64,000 nt of DNA. Origin: Epiperipatus broadwayi (lineage: Eukaryota; Onychophora; Udeonychophora; Euonychophora; Peripatidae). The notes under the pieces were generated by a model. That model saw nothing but the letters and a program-made list of their open reading frames with translations. It had not been told where the DNA came from and made no database searches. Below, piece after piece: positions 59,419 to 64,000 of the stretch. The stretch's first letter is position 1; each line of letters begins with the position of its first letter. The position numbers were made by a program, and so were the translations under genes. The stretch covers positions 1-64,000 of the forward strand of contig JAQFVV010000112.1 in the NCBI GenBank assembly GCA_028023455.1. Direction: 5' to 3'.

Positions 59419-61577
59419 TGTAACGATATATAAATATATCGTTACATTTATTTAAAATAAAAACTTAAAAGTTCGCAAATAAAAGTAAAAAACTAAACGC
59501 TAAAATTAAAACGTTTGTTAAACGTATATACATTCGCACAGATGCTAAACTTTAAAAATATTTTTTTTTCATAAACAAAAAAAAAAGTATTTGAACGTAT
59601 TTTTTTTAATAAAAAGATACAAGATTGAAATATAAAAATATTTTAATAAAAAAATAACGTAAGTTAAAATAAAAACAGGTATTAATTAATTCCTGTAATC
59701 TATAAATGGAAATGATTGTTTATTAATTATCTAAAAGCTGTTTAATTAAAAAGTCAGATGAAAAGTTAGATAAGAGAGTACAAAGAAATTAAATGACCAA
59801 TGCAAACACCAGAAATTCAGCACGGACCGTAACTGAAACACCAGAGGATTAGTGACGTATTGCCGATTGAATCCTATGATCAAATGATAAGAGGCTAAGA
59901 AAAATATAAAAGCAAAATGATTATTATAATTGTTATCTTAGAGCTGACTATGAATAGATCGTTATAACTAGCTATATTGCAGATTTTCACGATGTGGAAG
60001 TCTGCAATAAATTTAATTTTCCGGACAACCAGCTGAGGCCTCTGGATGACAGTTCCTGACCAAATGCATGGCAAGTCGCAGTTTCATTTCAAAGAAGGAC
60101 AAAATCTACTAAAGTGATCACGAAGATGGACTTCTCAATCTATTAAATCCGTAAAGTATGAACTATTGTATCTATCTAATAACTTTCCTAAAATTGCAAG
60201 TAATTAATAACTGAAAATAAGAACTCTTATCTGACTTAAAGAATGCAAATTCAATTATTGATATTTTTTTTATGTAGATGTTTAAGCAATCATTTCCAGT
60301 TCATTTTTTTTTGTGTGTATTATATTTTAACTAAAATGTATTAAATTTAAAGTTGTTTATAGACGCTTGCATGGATTCGTTTGCGGTTAATTATATTTTG
60401 GTTTTCATATTTGATCAAAATATATAGACATTCGATAAATAATGATACCTTACGGTGAGTATCTAAAATGTATTTATTCGGATGTCTTTTAGTTATTGGT
60501 GACAACGCAAGTATCTTATGGTGAATACTATTGGGTTACTTATAAGTTTCCCTCTGCGATTGTCGGTATCAATAATTTTGTATTTTGATCGTTTATGTTT
60601 ATTTTGAAATGTTTTTGACCGTGGAATCTATGTAATCGATCTATACCCAACATTGTTAAACTCATTTGTGCGAACATATATAAATGTTAAAATTAAGTCG
60701 GGCGTGAATGGTTATATAGTTTTGTAAAGTTGTATTAAGGGAGGGTAATCTTAGGTTATTCATTTTGTAGTTGAATTGGTTCAATGGATTGGATATATTT
60801 GTGTAATTAGTAGATGTAGTATGAGGTCCGCTACGGGCAGGATTATAGATATACGCCACACACCCTCTGTTTGCCTATGGATGGGTTTGTAAGTCGGCAG
60901 AAGACCGCAGTCCATTCCTATGGAGTTTTTAGTTTATTGATCTACTTGCCAACAGATGTCACATTTCTGTTGGTGGAGAGTCAATATCTTCTCTATTTCT
61001 ACTTATTGTTCAGATGCATATTCCTGACAATATAGTATTTTGTGTTGTCGTATCATGCTACATTGAATACATGAATGTATCAGATGGATTGGCGCCAGTT
61101 GATTGCGAAATTTGTTGCCTAAGGTTAAATCAGGGAAGAATATTTTCCTTTCAAATGCAGACCTATGTAGTCCATTCATACTCGACCCTCTAAATAAATA
61201 GTAAACTCATTATGTGAAATCTACTTAAATTTAGAATTAAAGATCAATATAAAATTATAAACGTTAAATTTATTCCTCAAATTTTAAATATTATTTTATA
61301 GGTGCGTAAATAAATCTTTTTATGTGTTAATTTCTGGCAGTGGCTTTTATTCTCTTATATTTAAGATATACAATTTATATTTTATTATCTCTGCATCTCC
61401 GCTGAGCTAGTGACTTGGGCTAACGATCGGAATATTTAAATAAAGTGGAATCTTAACAGCGCGTATCTGCCTACTTTATAAATTTTTCTAGGCTCAAATG
61501 CCTAGATGGCGCCCTAGTAGTTGCAGATATTGTTTTTGCGGTTAAATTCGATCTTCACTTTCATTCCGATCGGTACA
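59419..61577 (+). mobile_element. LTR-A, long Ty3/gypsy-type LTR (right copy)
   Basis: This is the mirror of 537-2,692 and nearly identical to it. It runs from TGTAACGATATAT (paired with ATATATCGTTACA a few bases on) to ...CCGATCGGTACA, followed by (TA)n. It shares dispersed blocks with LTR-B in the same order: the CGCACAGATG block, CTGCAATAAA near the GAGG/CTCTGG motif, a pair of GATACC...GTATC-type hairpins, ATTGGGTTACTT, and near the end the CTACTTTATAAATTTTTCTAGGC / GCCATCTAGG-type motif. LTR-A and LTR-B are therefore two families of one LTR lineage. Confidence 0.65.
60444..60529 (+). other. Two short hairpins inside LTR-A
   Basis: GATAC-CTTACGGTGA-GTATC at 60,444-60,463 and AGTAT-CTTATGGTGA-ATACT at 60,510-60,529. 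They have the same loop pattern as the four LTR-B hairpins but different, still complementary, stems. The mirror copies lie near 1,585-1,670. Confidence 0.5.
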
Positions 61578-62211
61578 ATATATATATATATAGTACAGGG
61601 TTAGGGATAATAAGTTTGATGAGGGCATTTCCCAAGTAACGCTAGATGCAATAATGGGAATACCTAGAGGCTAACTTGTTATAATATTTGGCTAGTCCTT
61701 CAAAGTTATATAAGCCTCAAAGGAGCATGGAGAAGGTTAGCAAATAAATAATTTCATGTGCCGTCTGTAACAGAGACACATTCTTGGTTATGCCTCTATT
61801 ATAAAACCATGAAAGCTCTAAATCCAGCACACTATTTGAACTTTCCAAAACCAGCTGTTAAATTATAGTAGAAAAAATGTTAGAAAGTAAGGAAAATTAA
61901 TATAGCAACCCTTCACCAAACCCAGAATGATCATACATTATTAACGTACTTATAGTGCTAAAATTTAAAATCTAGTTTGAAATAATAACTGTTTAGAAGA
62001 GGGGAGTTGTAAGAGGTAGCTTACAATCAACCTTCACACCTGCCCCAACTTCTTTCACAATGTTTGAATTCAGACCAAGTAGTAGGCAAATAATTTATCC
62101 TACATACCTACTTATATACATATATAAACTTACATATAAACTAATATGTTTGAGAAATTAATTCTTTTTTTTTTTATCGATTGTGAGAAGCCAAACAAAT
62201 TCATTCTATAC

Positions 62212-63330
62212 TGTAACAGTCAGAAAATGTGTGACTCGTTAACATAGTGCAGAATTCGACCACCACACAGAACTGCAGCACCATCTAGGTAGCGAAGCCA
62301 CCCGTAGTACTAAGTTCGAACATAGTTTATCGGTTCCACAATACAATCTACAAAACAACACATCTGATGTGACATTAGTAAACATTTCTTTAGGCATGGT
62401 AATCAGGGATATGCAAGAGATTCATGATTTTATTTCGAGTTAGCCAATAATCACACTAATATTAATTAAACATTCATATTTAAATAATTGAGGAAATATT
62501 ATATAGAATGGGTATCGAATAAATAAAACGTAACTGCAAACGTATAGTTTAAAATTATTTATTGAAACATTTTAATAAAAAAAAATCATTTACTAATAAT
62601 ATTTTATAGATTTAAAGTTTTAGTAGTAGAATTTGTGATACTATTATATATTAAAGAATACATTTATTTATTTAGACATATTTTATATTTAAGACCTCAG
62701 TAGTGGCATTTCCGATAGTGTAATGTTTACAAAAGAAATACATTTATTTGAAGGCGTAATCTAGCTACTTAAAATTCTCGAGCAAGTATTTCTAAGGCAT
62801 GCCTTGACGGATTTATACCTTTGCAATGCAAGAGTCTAAAGTAAAATTTATAAGAGTAGCGGCAGACATATATTTATTTAATTAAAATATTTATTTATGA
62901 CTAAGGGCAAACATTTATCTGAGAGTGAATTATGAAGATAATGCAGGGACGGAGTGATACACAGAATAATAAAGTTAGTTAAAGAAAACACGTGGTATGC
63001 TAGAAAGGCAATATGGAATGACAGTATATTGAAACTGCAAAGCCATAAATGAGTTTATAAGAATGATGGGCTGGCGTTTGCCATCAGCCCAAAGAAGTAA
63101 GGTGTCACATAAGCATAACCAGGAACAAGTGGTTCATGCCAAAATTGCCTGCTGGCCACATGACAGTCGTCAAGCCCTACGGGAGCATTTATTATGTCCG
63201 CTTATGTAGGACTGGGGTTAATTTCAACCCTATAAAATCCGGAATATTCACGGCTTGTAATGGGTCATCGCATCTCTAAATGTAGCACATGTATAATGTA
63301 CAGACAATCCTGTCAAAACTTAAATATATT
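62212..63330 (-). mobile_element. Probable third LTR (LTR-C), boundary uncertain
   Basis: TGTAACAGTCAG at 62,212 equals the terminal TAACAGTCGG of LTR-B read in the same direction. It is followed in order by TTAACATA-TGC and GCACCATCTAGG (LTR-A: GCGCCATCTAGG; LTR-B: GCGCCACCAGG), then TTATTTATTGAAAC-like and GGCAG-ACAT-TTATTTA motifs. AAGGTGTCACAT at 63,102 resembles the hairpin motif of LTR-B. The remainder is too diverged to place the other end. Within it, 62,610-62,682 and 62,686-62,755 are two roughly 72-base diverged tandem units (...AGTAGTGG/AGTAGAA..GATA-T...AATACATTTATTT). Confidence 0.4.
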
Positions 63331-64000
63331 TCTAACTCTGACCTACATTATCAACATTTAATAAAGAACGTTGGTGACTCTCAAAGAAATGCAAATTTTA
63401 TGGAATTATTAATTAAGATTTAATAAATATAAAACATATATAAACTAGGTGATTATTACAACTAATATGCTAGCCATTTGCGAAGTAGTAGACCTCTGCA
63501 TTACAATAAATGAAGCATTGAATGCGTGTCGATTTATATGAAAATTAAGTTATTTATGAAAGTAAATATTAATGAAAATTTGACACGCATTCACTGTTTC
63601 AAGCGATCATAGATTTAAACTTAGAAAATTATGAGCATGCGATAATTATATGATAAAATGTAGATTTTAGAAATACGTACCCAAGAAAGATAGAGTGAGG
63701 TAAGCTAGATTATTAGAGAAATTTACACAATAAATTAATTATTAAATTTTAGTTTTACAAATGATAATTTTACATTTTATAAGTTATATAAGTAGTATGA
63801 AGAATGAGCTATAGCATATTAGTAGAGTACTCTAGAGAATTTGGACACAGGTACCTGTTTTATGAGAAGTTTTCCGATTCCATTGGTTAGTAGCAAATTG
63901 TTCATGATTAGCAGTTCTTTCCTGTGTTTAGGTGGTTCATTTAATTTAACAGCAGTAGCAGCTTTCTTATTATTTTAGGCAGCAGATCTTTGTGGTTGAA
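63331..64000. other. Window-edge sequence with one perfect inverted repeat
   Basis: No coding region. TGAATGCGTGTC (63,519-63,530) is matched by GACACGCATTCA (63,582-63,593), a perfect 12-base inverted repeat with a 51-base loop that may be a small foldback element. The rest is unremarkable AT-rich sequence. Confidence 0.4.

Larger units (their letters stand above)
30079..62113 (-). repeat. Right arm of giant palindrome
   Basis: Inverted partner of 1-30,072. The right arm generally holds the better-preserved copy: longer PLE reading frames, intact SINE with perfect target-site duplications, two nearly identical 281-bp units and readable transposon terminal repeats. Its outer end cannot be defined, because the partner of anything beyond 62,113 lies upstream of the window. 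Confidence 0.95.

Noticed and set aside
1-62113. The whole palindrome is a read or assembly fold-back artefact
   Set aside because: The inner arms differ by many substitutions, largely transitions, and by arm-specific indels in otherwise homologous elements, which a copied strand would not show. The possibility is kept only for the near-identical outer 5.4 kb.
1-62113. A giant virus-like transposon (Maverick/Polinton, Teratorn-like) with long terminal inverted repeats
   Set aside because: No DNA polymerase B, packaging ATPase, capsid, protease or herpes-like gene is readable on either strand. The arms are a mosaic of unrelated dead transposons.

Overview
This window looks like nuclear DNA from an animal with a very AT-rich, repeat-rich genome. 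The evidence is long (TA)n tracts, Penelope-like retroelements (PLEs) with reverse transcriptase (RT) plus GIY-YIG endonuclease, Ty3/gypsy-type LTR sequence, tRNA-derived SINEs, a non-LTR (LINE) RT fragment and TA-duplicating DNA-transposon remnants. No bacterial operon, rRNA, functional tRNA gene, CRISPR array or convincing intact host gene is visible. The mix fits a large invertebrate genome (a mollusc such as a cephalopod is a guess only).

The dominant feature is one giant palindrome. Positions 1-30,072 are the inverted copy of 30,079-62,113, meeting at an axis near 30,075 with at most about 6 bases between the arms. Position 1 pairs with 62,113, so the left arm runs off the window and the true outer end is unseen. 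Nearly every repeat on the left recurs inverted at the mirror position: LTR-A (537-2,692 / 59,419-61,577), integrase remnant, LTR-B (7,881-11,219 / 50,770-54,187), three (TA)n tracts, two SINEs, a LINE fragment, a duplicated 281-bp unit, two DNA-transposon copies, three PLE copies and a minisatellite close to the axis.

The arms are not uniformly alike. The outer 5.36 kb on each side are almost identical. Identity then falls abruptly at 5,360 / 56,742 to roughly 80-90% (by eye), with many small indels further in. In the inner part the left arm is repeatedly the more decayed one. This pattern suggests an old inverted duplication with recent homogenisation of its outer part, or an assembly effect confined to that part.

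Within each arm two PLE copies lie head to head and form a second, nested palindrome (20.5-24.0 kb and 37.3-41.0 kb). They are bracketed by two directly repeated TA-flanked elements, with a third, longer PLE nearer the axis. All coding sequence seen is broken transposon sequence. The longest open frame outside PLEs (152 codons without any ATG, at 57,943-58,398 and its mirror) is unidentified.

The sequence right of 62,113 is single-copy in the window and seems to start with another LTR of the same superfamily. One 12-base match to the standard Illumina adapter (33,475-33,486), absent from sister PLE copies, shows that at least one spot is probably not genomic.
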